Below are positions 43,012 through 51,784 of a DNA stretch of 64,000 bases, one piece after another. Both the position numbers and the translations under genes were made by a program. Origin of the DNA: Rhodobacteraceae bacterium F11138. Its GTDB lineage: Bacteria; Pseudomonadota; Alphaproteobacteria; Rhodobacterales; Rhodobacteraceae. How positions within the stretch are numbered: position 1 is the stretch's first letter; the number at the start of each line of letters is the position of its first letter. Location of the stretch: positions 849,894 to 913,893 of the forward strand of contig JAEKDP010000001.1 in assembly GCA_016521575.1 (NCBI GenBank), read 5' to 3'. Under the pieces are notes generated by a model that was given only the letters and a program-made list of their open reading frames with translations, was not told the origin of the DNA and did not search any database.

Positions 43012-45477
43012 TTATCTTCGGGCCTTGGCGCGCAGGGTGGGATCTGCCTGTGTGGGGTCTTCGGGCCAGGGATGTTTGGGGTATTGTGCGCGCACGTCCT
43101 TGCGCACGTCGGCATAGGAACCGGCCCAGAAGCCCGGCAAATCGCGGGTGATCTGGATCGGCCGCCGGGCCGGGGACAGCAAGGTGATCTTCAGCGGTAC
43201 GCCTGCGCTGGTCGGATGGCGGGTGACACCGAACATCTCTTGCAGCCGCACGGCGATTTCCGGGGCCTCGCCGCCATAGTCGATCGGAACCCGGCGTCCC
43301 AGCGGCGTGGTGAAATGCGACGGTGCCAGCCGGTCCAGAAGCTGTGTCTGCTCCCAACTCAATGCCGCGCGCAAGGCGGGCAGAAGGTCAAATTTCTTCC
43401 AGTCCCCGGCTGTTCGCACCCCCGACAGCATCGGCAAAAGCCAGTTTTCCAGGCTGTCCAGCAGCCCCGGGTTCGAAAAGTTTGGCAGGTCCGCACCGGT
43501 GGCGCGCACCAGTTCAACCCGCGCTGCCAGCCGTGCCGCGGCCCCTTCCAGCCGGAGCCCCAGATCGCGAACCCCGTCCAGCATGGCCCGCGCCACGGCC
43601 TCGTCGGACGCGTTCTTCCAGATCTGGTCCTGCAGGATCAACGCGCCGAACCGTTCCTGGCGACGCGCCAGCACCCGCCGTTCGCGTCGGGACCATTCGC
43701 AGCGGTCCTGCCATTCGATCCGGTCGGCGAACAGCGAGCGGATTTCGTCGGCCGCGATCTGCGCCGCCAGGCGGATCCGGGCTTCGCGCGGGTTGCCGTC
43801 GGTGTCGAGGGCGACGATGAATGGCGCGTTTGCCAATGGATCGGCATCCCGCATGACGGCACCCTTGCCCCCCGACAACACATAGCGCGGCGTGTCGCCG
43901 GGGCGCCTTTGTCCGATGCGGTCGGGATAGGCCAGCGCGGCCATTGCCGCCGGGCTCATGCCGGTGGCGTCCTTGCGTTTGACCGCGCGGCCCAGCCGTT
44001 TGGCTTCGTCTTTGATGCGTGACAGGGTGGCGGCGTTTACCTCGAAGGGATGCGCCCGTGCGAACCCGCGCGGATCGCGCAGGGCGCGCAGGCGCAAGAC
44101 CAGATCGCAGGGGGCGTTGCGCAACGGGTCCCGTTCAGCGACCAGAGCCGCCAGAGACGCGGCTTCGGGACCGGCCACGGCCAGCATATGGGCCAATCGG
44201 GGATGCAGCGGCAGGGTGGCCAGAAACCTGCCGTGTTCGGTGATCCGGCCCTGAGCGTTCAATGCACCCAGCAGGGTCAGCAATCTGCGTGCCCCGGCCA
44301 TGGCACCCTGGGGCGGTGGTGTCAGAAACGCCAGATCGGTTTCGGTTGCGCCCCAAAGCGCCAGCTCCAGCGCCAGTCCCGTCAGATCGGCCGCCTCGAT
44401 TTCCGCCGGGGGAAACGCGAACAGCGATCCTTCTTCGCCGCGGGTCCACAGGCGATAACAGACACCTTCGGCCACCCGTCCGGCCCGGCCCTGTCGCTGG
44501 ATTGCTTCGGCGCGGGTGACCCGTTCCGTGACCAGCCGCGACATGCCCGAACCGGGATCGAAACGGGCGCGCCGGGCCTGCCCCATGTCCACCACCACGG
44601 ATATGTCCGGCAGGGTCAGCGACGTTTCCGCAATCGACGTCGCCAGCACCACCTTGCGTTTGCCGTCTGTCGGCGCGATGGCGGCTTGCTGTGCGGCAAA
44701 AGGCATGGCGCCGAACAGCGCGCGGACGGTGCAGGTTTGAGGCAACTGCCGCTGCAAGGCGGCTTCAGCGCGGCGAATTTCGCTTTCGCCGGGCAGAAAC
44801 ACCAACAACCCGCCCCCCATGGCGCGGGTCTCACGCTCGGCGCGCAGGACCAGATCCACCAAGGCGTCCAGCAGCCCCGGCCTGGGTCCCAATGGCCGGT
44901 CCAACCAGCGGGTTTCGACCGGGAAGCTGCGCCCTTCGGACGTCACCATCGGGGCGTCGATCAATTGCGCCACCGGTTCGGCATCCAATGTTGCCGACAT
45001 CACCAGCAGGCCCAGATCCTCACGCAGAGCGCCGGCGACTTCCAGACACAGGGCCAGCCCCAGATCCGCGTTCAGCGACCGTTCGTGGAATTCGTCAAAC
45101 ACCACCATGCCGACGCCGGGCAGGTCCGGGGCGGATTGCAGCATCCGGGTCAGGATGCCTTCGGTCACCACATCGATCCGTGTCGCGGGGCAGGTTTTGG
45201 CAGCACCGCGCATCCGGTATCCCACGGTTTGTCCAACCGGTTCGCCCAGGGTTTCGGCCATGCGCTCGGCGGCGGCACGGGCCGCCAGACGGCGGGGTTC
45301 CAGCATCACCAGTCGCTGGCCTTGCGGGATCAGCCCGGCGGCCAGCAATGCCAGCGGTACGCGCGTTGTCTTGCCCGCGCCCGGTGGCGCTTGCAGCACG
45401 GCGCGGCCCTGTGCGCGCAGCGCGGCAATCAGCCCGGGCAGGGCGTCGTCGATCGGCAGGGGCATGGCAGAGCTCAT
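43012..45477 (-). CDS. hrpB: ATP-dependent RNA helicase HrpB
   Basis: Protein of 821 residues, the usual HrpB length. Walker A is APPGAGKTTRVPLALL, motif II is VFDEFHERSLNADLGLAL (a DEFH-type DEAH box), MSATLD is motif III, and ATSIAETSLTLP with QRQGRAGRVAEGVCYRLW are motifs V and VI. The HA2 and HrpB-specific C-terminal domains follow, including HPWPEDP near the end. It is a DExH helicase with unclear physiological RNA targets. The start at 45477 is taken; MPLPIDD at 45465 is an alternative. Divergent from meaB. Confidence 0.94.
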   Translation of the reverse strand: MSSAMPLPIDDALPGLIAALRAQGRAVLQAPPGAGKTTRVPLALLAAGLIPQGQRLVMLEPRRLAARAAAERMAETLGEPVGQTVGYRMRGAAKTCPATRIDVVTEGILTRMLQSAPDLPGVGMVVFDEFHERSLNADLGLALCLEVAGALREDLGLLVMSATLDAEPVAQLIDAPMVTSEGRSFPVETRWLDRPLGPRPGLLDALVDLVLRAERETRAMGGGLLVFLPGESEIRRAEAALQRQLPQTCTVRALFGAMPFAAQQAAIAPTDGKRKVVLATSIAETSLTLPDISVVVDMGQARRARFDPGSGMSRLVTERVTRAEAIQRQGRAGRVAEGVCYRLWTRGEEGSLFAFPPAEIEAADLTGLALELALWGATETDLAFLTPPPQGAMAGARRLLTLLGALNAQGRITEHGRFLATLPLHPRLAHMLAVAGPEAASLAALVAERDPLRNAPCDLVLRLRALRDPRGFARAHPFEVNAATLSRIKDEAKRLGRAVKRKDATGMSPAAMAALAYPDRIGQRRPGDTPRYVLSGGKGAVMRDADPLANAPFIVALDTDGNPREARIRLAAQIAADEIRSLFADRIEWQDRCEWSRRERRVLARRQERFGALILQDQIWKNASDEAVARAMLDGVRDLGLRLEGAAARLAARVELVRATGADLPNFSNPGLLDSLENWLLPMLSGVRTAGDWKKFDLLPALRAALSWEQTQLLDRLAPSHFTTPLGRRVPIDYGGEAPEIAVRLQEMFGVTRHPTSAGVPLKITLLSPARRPIQITRDLPGFWAGSYADVRKDVRAQYPKHPWPEDPTQADPTLRAKARR

Positions 45478-45583
45478 CCCGTCTTATCGCCAAAGGCTGC
45501 GGCGGCGTCCAGACGCAGGCACGCGGTCTGGACAAACCGGATACGGACGCGGCATGTATCGGCCAGCAAAGCGAGGGATGGGC

Positions 45584-46561
45584 ATGGATACGACGGAACT
45601 GGGTGACAGGGTGCTGGCGGGCGAGCGACGGGCGCTGGCCCGTGCGATCACGCTGGTGGAAAGCCAACATCCGGACCATCGTCAGCAGGCCACGGACTTG
45701 CTGGACCATGTGGCGCGCAAGGAACGTCAGGCCCTGCGCATCGGGCTGTCCGGAACGCCGGGCGTGGGCAAGTCCACATTCATCGAAAGCTTCGGCATGA
45801 TGCTGACCGGGCAGGGGCTGCGGGTGGCGGTGTTGGCGGTGGACCCCAGCTCGACCCGTTCGGGGGGCTCGATCCTGGGGGACAAGACGCGGATGGACCG
45901 CCTGTCGCGCGATCCCAACGCCTTTATCCGACCCTCGCCCAGCCAGACCCATCTCGGCGGCGTCGCGCGGCGCAGCCGCGAAGCGGTCGCCCTGTGCGAA
46001 GCCGCGGGGTTCGACGTGGTCCTGATCGAAACCGTCGGAGTCGGGCAATCCGAAACCGTGGTGGCGGAAATGAGCGATCTGTTCCTGCTGCTGCTGGCCC
46101 CGGCGGGCGGTGACGAGTTGCAGGGCGTGAAACGCGGGATCATGGAAATCGCAGATCTGATCCTGATCAACAAGGCGGATGGCGATCTCAAGCCGGCCGC
46201 GACCAGAACCTGTTCCGACTATGCCGGTGCGTTGCGCCTGTTGCGAAAACGGCCCCAGGATCCAAAACGATTCCCCAAGGCGATGATGGTTTCGGCGATC
46301 GAGGAAAACGGGTTGGACAAGGCCTGGCAAGAGATGCAGACGCTGATACGATGGCGCAAGGACAACGGTTTCTGGCAAATGCGCCGCGCCGCGCAGGCCG
46401 AATACTGGTTTCAGCAGGATGTGCGGCAGGGTGTGCTGGCGCAGTTGGAACAGGGCGAAGCGCGGCGGCAGATGGCCCGGTTGGGCGAGTTGGTCGCGAA
46501 CGGGGCCGTGACGCCTTCGGCGGCGGCGCGCGAGATGCTTGAACACCACCTGCAAAGATGA
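45584..46561 (+). CDS. meaB: methylmalonyl-CoA mutase-associated GTPase MeaB
   Basis: Protein of 325 residues of the G3E/ArgK group. The P-loop GTPGVGKST is at residues 57-65, AVDPSSTRSGGSILGDKTRM is the family hallmark, ETVGVGQSE is switch-like, and NKADG gives guanine recognition. MeaB protects and reactivates adenosylcobalamin-dependent methylmalonyl-CoA mutase; the mutase gene is not in the window. The ATG at 45584 lies six bases after GAGGG and is preferred to 45578. The downstream hydrolase-like gene overlaps its stop by four bases. Confidence 0.93.
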   Translation: MDTTELGDRVLAGERRALARAITLVESQHPDHRQQATDLLDHVARKERQALRIGLSGTPGVGKSTFIESFGMMLTGQGLRVAVLAVDPSSTRSGGSILGDKTRMDRLSRDPNAFIRPSPSQTHLGGVARRSREAVALCEAAGFDVVLIETVGVGQSETVVAEMSDLFLLLLAPAGGDELQGVKRGIMEIADLILINKADGDLKPAATRTCSDYAGALRLLRKRPQDPKRFPKAMMVSAIEENGLDKAWQEMQTLIRWRKDNGFWQMRRAAQAEYWFQQDVRQGVLAQLEQGEARRQMARLGELVANGAVTPSAAAREMLEHHLQR

Positions 46562-47364
46562 CGCTGACGCCGCATCGGGTTTTTGATGGCCATTTGCTGC
46601 GGGCGACGCTGTTCAACCCGGATGGCGCGCGGCTGTTTGTCAGCTTTCGGCAACGCGTGGCGGATGCCGGTGACTTTACCGAACCGACCCCGGTGGCGGC
46701 GTTCGCGGATCATGGCCATGCCCATCTGCATCTGCAGTCGCGATGGAACGACTGGTACATCAACGCTGAAACAGAGGCGCTGGAGACAACCTTGCGCGCG
46801 CTGTCGTCCCGGTATCGGGCCGTTCGGGCGATGGGGTTTTCCATGGGCGGCTATGCGGCTTTGCGTTTTGCGGCGGCGCTGCGGCTGGGCCAGGTGGTTC
46901 TGGTTTCGCCGCAGGTCTCGATCCACCCGGCGGCGGTGCCCTGGGATGGGCGGTATGCCGACTGCGCCGGGGTCTTTGATCCCGATCTGGGCTGCCTGGC
47001 GCGCCGGGCCGGGCCGGAACTGGCGGGCGTGCTGGCATATGACCCGTTCCGCTGGCGCGACCGGCGCAATGCGCGCGAGATTTCAGCCCTGTTCCCGGGG
47101 CTGGAATTGTGCGCGCTGGCCGGGGGCGGGCATCCGGCGACACAGATCATCCGGCTGGGCGGCTCTTTCGGACGAATACAGATCCGCCTGCGGCAGGATC
47201 GGCTGGATCGGCGTTGGGTGGTTCAGGAGCATCGCAAGCTGCGCAGCGATTCGGCGGTATATTGGTCGCGGCTGTCGAAATATGCCAATACGCGCCGACG
47301 ACCGGCGCTTGCGGACACGGCCGGGCGGGTCGCGGATCTGTTGAAAGCGTCGGACAGGGGATAA
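46558..47364 (+). CDS. alpha/beta-hydrolase-like protein
   Basis: Protein of 268 residues. The nucleophile elbow GFSMGGYAALRFA and the preceding strand YRAVRAM fit the alpha/beta-hydrolase core, with a possible acid and His in AYDPFRWRD and GGGHPATQII. The N-terminal region has FNPDGARLFVSF and HAHLHLQSRWNDWY. Similar proteins in roseobacters occur next to surface-polysaccharide genes, but here the gene is coupled to meaB by an ATGA overlap. No signal peptide. Substrate unknown; catalysis is inferred from the elbow only. Confidence 0.7.
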   Translation: MTLTPHRVFDGHLLRATLFNPDGARLFVSFRQRVADAGDFTEPTPVAAFADHGHAHLHLQSRWNDWYINAETEALETTLRALSSRYRAVRAMGFSMGGYAALRFAAALRLGQVVLVSPQVSIHPAAVPWDGRYADCAGVFDPDLGCLARRAGPELAGVLAYDPFRWRDRRNAREISALFPGLELCALAGGGHPATQIIRLGGSFGRIQIRLRQDRLDRRWVVQEHRKLRSDSAVYWSRLSKYANTRRRPALADTAGRVADLLKASDRG

Positions 47365-47390
47365 ACATCTGCGAAGGGCTGCGCCGTGAC

Positions 47391-47418
47391 TTGACGCGCC
47401 CGGTCTTTGCGCCTATCA
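47391..47418 (+). promoter_or_regulatory. rpmB promoter
   Basis: TTGACG (47391-47396, preceded by C as in the alphaproteobacterial CTTGAC element), 16 bases, and CTATCA (47413-47418). Transcription would start near 47424, about 85 bases before rpmB, and run through the hairpin at 47436-47461. Confidence 0.5.
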
Positions 47419-47435
47419 GCAGCCGACGAGATTTC

Positions 47436-47461
47436 AGGCGCGGCCCTTGCGGCGCCTTTTT
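47436..47461 (+). terminator. intrinsic terminator between the hydrolase gene and rpmB
   Basis: AGGCGC (47436-47441) pairs with GCGCCT (47452-47457) around a 10-base loop, and the T-run TTTTT (47457-47461) follows. It may end the meaB-hydrolase transcript. If the promoter at 47391-47418 is real, it also lies inside the rpmB leader and could attenuate L28 synthesis or release a tiny RNA. Confidence 0.6.
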
Positions 47462-47509
47462 GTATTGTGATGGGATTGACCCGCACCCAGATGAAACGAG
47501 GTAAGTGAC

Positions 47510-47797
47510 ATGTCGCGCCGCTGCGAATTGACCGGAAAAGGCCCGATGACTGGCAACAATGTCAGCCATGCGAAAAACAGAACCCGCCGCCGGTTTCTGC
47601 CCAACCTGAACGACGTGACCCTTCAGTCCGAGACACTGGGCCGTGGCGTCAAGCTGCGGATCTCGGCGTCTGCGCTGCGCAGCGTCGATCATCGCGGCGG
47701 GCTGGACGCGTTCCTGGCCAAGGCCAAGGACGACGAGCTGTCGGCCAACGCGCTGAAGGTCAAGAAAGAGATCGCCAAGGCTGCCGCCTCGGCCTGA
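47510..47797 (+). CDS. rpmB: 50S ribosomal protein L28
   Basis: Protein of 95 residues, the alphaproteobacterial length. [20 protein letters not shown] and [19 protein letters not shown] are the L28 signatures, and the basic C-terminal helix is normal. The single Cys5 is the only remnant of the zinc motif found in some L28 proteins. GAGGTAAG is the ribosome site. Monocistronic. Essential large-subunit protein near the E site. Confidence 0.97.
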   Translation: MSRRCELTGKGPMTGNNVSHAKNRTRRRFLPNLNDVTLQSETLGRGVKLRISASALRSVDHRGGLDAFLAKAKDDELSANALKVKKEIAKAAASA

Positions 47798-47927
47798 TCC
47801 TTTTCGGCCAGATCTCTTTCGATCAGGTCCCTTTCGGCTTGTCCCGAAGACATCCCCAGCCTCGCGGTCAACGCGGGGCTGTTTGCGCTTGCAGGGGGGC
47901 GGTGGGCCGGAATATACCGGCGCCGAG

Positions 47928-48278
47928 ATGCGCCTGATGATCCAGAAATACACCGGTTTCGGCCTGATCCTGCTGCTGTTGCTGACCAGCGAAAGCATGG
48001 CCGTGGCGCGGGGTGCGCCCGGACCCGGAGGACAGATCGAGCTGTGCACCGGCACCGGTCCGGTCATGGTTTATGTGGATGAGAACGGCGCGCCGATCGG
48101 TGCACCGCATGTGTGTCCTGATTATGCTCTGACCCTGTTGGCCTGTATTGCCACGCCCGATTCCGCCCCGCTGCCGGTTGTGTCCGCGCCGCGTTCGGAC
48201 CGGGTGATGCCGGATCGCCCCTGTCGCTCTTTCCTGTGGCTTGAACGTCTTGCGCGCGGCCCGCCGCTGTCTGTCTGA
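47928..48278 (+). CDS. small anchored protein upstream of PCu(A)C, DUF2946-like
   Basis: Protein of 116 residues with an N-terminal hydrophobic segment (GFGLILLLLLTSESMAVARG). The middle IELCTGTGPVMVYVDENGAP then HVCPDYALTLL has the C-tGxg-v-vDe-G-p...CP pattern of DUF2946 proteins, small proteins that often accompany copper genes. It lies 44 bases upstream of the copper chaperone gene, probably in the same transcript. The start could be the ATG at 47928 or 47937. The family link is by eye. It may take part in periplasmic copper handling (inference). Confidence 0.6.
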   Translation: MRLMIQKYTGFGLILLLLLTSESMAVARGAPGPGGQIELCTGTGPVMVYVDENGAPIGAPHVCPDYALTLLACIATPDSAPLPVVSAPRSDRVMPDRPCRSFLWLERLARGPPLSV

Positions 48279-48322
48279 TCCTTTCCTTCCAATATCAGAC
48301 ATTCTTATACAGGAGCGACGCA

Positions 48323-48799
48323 ATGTCCCTCAAATCCACCCTTCTGGCGGCAGTTGCCGCACTCGGCCTGACCGGCGCGGCCAGCGCCGCCGATATCATG
48401 GTCATGGACCCCTATGCGCGCAGCGCGACGGCCACGTCTGTCACCGGCGCGGCCTTCATGACCCTGATGAACCATGGCGATCAGGACGACACCCTGATTG
48501 CCGCCCAATCGGATGTCGCCGAACGGGTCGAGTTGCATACGCATATCGAAAACGAACAGGGCGTCATGCAGATGCGCGAGATCGAAGGCGGAATTCCGGT
48601 TCAGGCGGGCGGCGAGCACGCGCTGAAACGCGGAGGCGACCACGTCATGTTCATGGGTCTCAAGGCCCCGCTGAAGGACGGAGATATCATCCCGCTGGTT
48701 CTGACCTTTGAAAAAGCAGGCGATATCGAGGTCGACGTTCCGGTGGATCTGAGCCGCAAGGCAGACCACGGCGGCATGTCCGACCACAGCAAAATGTAG
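48323..48799 (+). CDS. periplasmic copper chaperone PCu(A)C
   Basis: Protein of 158 residues with a signal peptide (SLKSTLLAAVAALGLTGAAS). The copper site H-x-M...H-x-M pattern is seen in ELHTHIENEQGVMQMREIEG and GGDHVMFMGLKAPL, and the C-terminus is His/Met-rich (DHGGMSDHSKM), suggesting extra metal ligands. PCu(A)C delivers Cu(I) to the CuA or CuB site of cytochrome oxidase. AGGAG precedes the ATG. The upstream DUF2946-like gene may be its partner. High confidence. Confidence 0.93.
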   Translation: MSLKSTLLAAVAALGLTGAASAADIMVMDPYARSATATSVTGAAFMTLMNHGDQDDTLIAAQSDVAERVELHTHIENEQGVMQMREIEGGIPVQAGGEHALKRGGDHVMFMGLKAPLKDGDIIPLVLTFEKAGDIEVDVPVDLSRKADHGGMSDHSKM

Positions 48800-48818
48800 C
48801 ATGCCGAACGTCAGGACA

Positions 48819-48850
48819 GGCCGGGCACCGGGGCGTATCGGTTTCCGGCC
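48819..48850. terminator. candidate hairpin between PCu(A)C and LysR gene ends
   Basis: GGCCGG (48819-48824) pairs with CCGGCC (48845-48850) around a 20-base loop that can fold further. It sits between convergent stop codons. No T-run; weak support. Confidence 0.25.
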
Positions 48851-48917
48851 CGCCCTGGCGGTTTGAGCATCGTACGTTCAGGCAAGGTCAGGTGATTCGG
48901 AGGTGATGCGAAAGGCG

Positions 48918-49883
48918 TCAGCCTTGAATCACCTGCAACTGTCCGGCCAGCCAGGGCAATTGCCGTATCGCGGGCTCAATCATCTGGCGCTGTATCAATT
49001 GGCGCATGGTCTCGGCCACGTCGCGGGGCACCCGGTCGTCCCAATCCGCCCCCGCAAACAGGGATATCCGGCGCGAGAACTGGCCAAAAGGCAACGCAAA
49101 CGCGTCGATTTCGTCATGAAACCGCACCGCCCGCATGTATCCCAGCGGCGTTGTCACTGCCCAGCCGATCCCGCGCGCCACCATTGCCATCAGCGCCAGG
49201 TGGCTGCCGATCTCGAAGCGTTCGTCAAATGTCAATCTTTGCTGGGCGAGATGTGCTTCGATCTGCTGGCCGATCAATTGTTCGCGCGTATAGCGGAGCA
49301 GCGGCAGATCCGGCAGGTCCTGTCGAAGGTCCTCGGCGCTGGCGATGGCTGCCCGGGGGGCCACCACCATGAAGGGGTCACGCACCAGGGGGTATTCCTT
49401 CACGCCGGCGTGCGTTTCGCCGGTGGCGGCCGCGACGGCGACGTGCAGTTGCCCCGCCTGCATCGCGGCGCTGATGTCGTGGCTGGGGGCCGTGATCAGT
49501 TTGAACCGGCAGCCTGCCAGGCTCTCGGCCAGGATTGTCACCAGCCGAGGGGTCAGATCGTTGTCGAAATCGTCGATCAGCCCGATCGACAGCGTGCCCA
49601 GGTGGCTCAGGTCCATGACCGTCAGATCGCTTTGCGCCATGCGCAGCTCCGCCAGCACGGTCCGGGTCCGCGTCAGAAATCCCTGGCCCGCCGGGGTCAG
49701 CCGCATCGGGCGGCGGGTCCGATCAATCAGATCGGCACCCAGCGCGGTTTCCAGATTGCTCAGCTGCTGGCTGACAGCAGGCTGACTGAGCCCCGTCAAC
49801 GCAGCGGTTTGCGCCACGGATCCGGTTCGGGCCAGGGCCTCGAACACCTCCAGTCCACGCAGGGTGATGCCCTTGATCAGCAT
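48918..49883 (-). CDS. LysR-type transcriptional regulator
   Basis: Protein of 321 residues. The helix-turn-helix region is FEALARTGSVAQTAALTGLS then QPAVSQQLSNLETALGADLI; the rest is a LysR effector domain (LSIGLIDDFDNDLTPRLV, GIGWAVTTPLGYMRAV). The ATG at 49883 gives MLIKGITLRGLEVFEALART, a normal LysR beginning; an upstream in-frame start at 49976 would add a non-homologous 31 residues. The target cannot be told: it ends against the copper chaperone gene and its upstream neighbour is a small secreted protein on the same strand. Confidence 0.88.
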   Translation of the reverse strand: MLIKGITLRGLEVFEALARTGSVAQTAALTGLSQPAVSQQLSNLETALGADLIDRTRRPMRLTPAGQGFLTRTRTVLAELRMAQSDLTVMDLSHLGTLSIGLIDDFDNDLTPRLVTILAESLAGCRFKLITAPSHDISAAMQAGQLHVAVAAATGETHAGVKEYPLVRDPFMVVAPRAAIASAEDLRQDLPDLPLLRYTREQLIGQQIEAHLAQQRLTFDERFEIGSHLALMAMVARGIGWAVTTPLGYMRAVRFHDEIDAFALPFGQFSRRISLFAGADWDDRVPRDVAETMRQLIQRQMIEPAIRQLPWLAGQLQVIQG

Positions 49884-49944
49884 TGCCCGCCACATCCCAG
49901 ATCGCCACGCGCGGGGCGCCAGCGAAGGATCGCGAGGGCCATGC

Positions 49945-50256
49945 TCAGCCGCAGGCCAGCCGGGCGCGTTCGCCAAATGCCTTGTAGCGCAGCCAGAATA
50001 CCTCGTCGCTGCGCCGGTCGGATTGTCGGATTTCCTGCGCCATATGCGGATCCTGGAAGAACTTGGCCGCCTTGCGGCGGTCGGTCCGGCTGAGACTGTC
50101 TTTGGCCACCGACTGAATGCACCGACACATCTGCGGCGTGGCTGCCGTGCGCCCGGAGGTGCGGCAGGCCCGGTCGATTACTCCGGCGTCAACCTGCACC
50201 GGGATTGATACGGACACCATGCCCGCACATGCGATTGCCAAAAGAAAACGTGTCAT
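49945..50256 (-). CDS. small secreted Cys-containing protein, unrecognised
   Basis: Protein of 103 residues with a signal peptide (MTRFLLAIACAGMVSVSIPV). The mature part has Cys in DRACRTSG, PQMCRCIQ and near the end (LACG), enough for two disulphides, and many Arg/Lys (SRTDRRKAAKFFQDP). The type is common in roseobacter genomes but I do not know its function. It lies 61 bases upstream of the LysR gene on the same strand. Confidence 0.7.
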   Translation of the reverse strand: MTRFLLAIACAGMVSVSIPVQVDAGVIDRACRTSGRTAATPQMCRCIQSVAKDSLSRTDRRKAAKFFQDPHMAQEIRQSDRRSDEVFWLRYKAFGERARLACG

Positions 50257-50390
50257 GCTGCTGCCTCATTCCATCATGTGGGGTCTTGCCGCCCCTGAGT
50301 CCGATGCGCGCAGTATGGCGCAAACCGGCTAATGGATCAATTGCGGCGTGACGGACACGACCCCAGAGCAACAACCCTTTGTCTGTCGGA

Positions 50391-51743
50391 TCAAACATCG
50401 CGCGTGGGAGGCAACGGTGGCTTCGCAAGTTCCTGCATCGGTTCGGCGGCATTTACGTCATTCAACCAACCGCGCAGATTTTCCAAAGTAAGGTCAGATG
50501 GCGACACGCCGAAGAAATGACAGGTGCCGAATGCAACGGCCCCAATGAACCAAGGGCCTCCTATGGTCTTGCCAAGGCTTTCGATAGCAGCGGTCTTGAA
50601 GCGCCCGTTCAGTGTCTTGCCGCGCGCCTCTTTCAAATGGGCTTCCAACTGTGCCACTTTTTGATTCAATGCCTCGATTTCTTCCGCGAGTCTGCGCTCC
50701 TTGGCCTCGGTCGTCGCGCTGTTTGTGACGATCTCCGCGATCTGTCGGAATACCGGGGGCAAGTCCTGCAAATGAATCAGTTCATCCGGCAGACAGTTCG
50801 CTGGCGCTTTGTCGAGAAACTCCCGTATCGCGCGATCCAGCGTTTCTGCCGTGCCCTGGGCGGCAATCGCGGTCATTTTCGGATTGGCAAGAAGCTGGGT
50901 GACATGCTCCGCCAGCCGTTGCCGTTCAAGTTCAGGAACCGAATCAGGTCTTTCAAAACTTGCCCTTTGTTCGAACTCTCGCCGAATTTCCTCAATCCGT
51001 TCCGCAACGGTCTCCGGCCCGGCGTCCCATTGCTCTTCGGTGACCTCCTTGGCAATCCGCAGGCTCAAGTCCCACGGCAGCGGGTTGCCTCTCAGAATGG
51101 CCTCGTACCACTCCAGCCAGAACGCCCATTTCTCCGGTGCGGTTTGCATGGAGCGCTTCATACTTTCCCAACCGCTCAGAAATTTCTCTGCCATTGGTTT
51201 GGATGGCCAAAGCGGTCGCCATTCTCTGGGGGTGCCTGTATCGATCACTGCGGCGGGAAAGACTGGACTCGTTATGTGGTATAGGTCACCGGTGGTACGC
51301 ATGATGGTATCTGCGTGTTCTAACGAATTGGTAACGGTGGAGGCGGCTTTGGCAGTGATCTGAGCCGCAGAATGCTGGTCGGAATGGATATGGTCGTCAA
51401 CGAATAGGGGATCGCTGGGGTTAGGGTTATGGAACGTCCGACCGGCCTCGGCGGCGGCAACGGCGGATCTTATCACAGAGCCTCCGGCAGCTCGTGCGGC
51501 AGCACTGGCTGCTTGCTCGAGGTTGTCGAACTCGGAAGCTGAACATGTGGCTGCAACCGATGCGGTCAGCAACGCACGTAGGCTCATCAGGATGAGGTGG
51601 TCGGTGGCTGAATTCGAATCGGTGAACAAGACCGGTGCCACGCGCAAGGCCCACCGTGCGGCAAACCAGATCCGCACCTGATGGGGCTGGGTCTCCAGCC
51701 AGGCCCGCGCACTTGCCCCATCCCTTATCGCCGCCTGCACCAT
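50391..51743 (-). CDS. unrecognised accessory protein with coiled coil and C-terminal membrane segment
   Basis: Protein of 450 residues, visibly less GC-rich than its neighbours. Residues about 10-110 are an Ala-rich helical module ([20 protein letters not shown], then [20 protein letters not shown]). Residues 206-255 have an aromatic block ([20 protein letters not shown], then [18 protein letters not shown]). Residues 345-375 are a coiled coil, and residues 395-412 a short hydrophobic segment ([17 protein letters not shown]) that may anchor the C-terminus. The same module order occurs, from memory, in scattered accessory proteins of alphaproteobacteria with unknown function. The start at 51743 is chosen; an upstream start at 51791 would overlap lepA. 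It is divergent from lepA. A defence or signalling role is possible but unsupported. Confidence 0.75.
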   Translation of the reverse strand: MVQAAIRDGASARAWLETQPHQVRIWFAARWALRVAPVLFTDSNSATDHLILMSLRALLTASVAATCSASEFDNLEQAASAAARAAGGSVIRSAVAAAEAGRTFHNPNPSDPLFVDDHIHSDQHSAAQITAKAASTVTNSLEHADTIMRTTGDLYHITSPVFPAAVIDTGTPREWRPLWPSKPMAEKFLSGWESMKRSMQTAPEKWAFWLEWYEAILRGNPLPWDLSLRIAKEVTEEQWDAGPETVAERIEEIRREFEQRASFERPDSVPELERQRLAEHVTQLLANPKMTAIAAQGTAETLDRAIREFLDKAPANCLPDELIHLQDLPPVFRQIAEIVTNSATTEAKERRLAEEIEALNQKVAQLEAHLKEARGKTLNGRFKTAAIESLGKTIGGPWFIGAVAFGTCHFFGVSPSDLTLENLRGWLNDVNAAEPMQELAKPPLPPTRDV

Positions 51744-51748
51744 CCCGC

Positions 51749-51777
51749 TTGACCAACCCACAAAAGCCTTACATATC
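51749..51777 (+). promoter_or_regulatory. lepA promoter
   Basis: TTGACC (51749-51754, preceded by C), 17 bases, and CATATC (51772-51777). A start about seven bases after the -10 would fall at 51784-51785, the A of the lepA ATG, so the mRNA would be leaderless. No ribosome site is seen before the ATG, which agrees. Confidence 0.5.
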
Positions 51778-51784
51778 CTGCACC

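Noticed and set aside
44050-45606. 518-residue open frame on the plus strand
   Set aside because: Antisense to hrpB, with low-complexity Gln/Gly/His-rich composition. Shadow frame.
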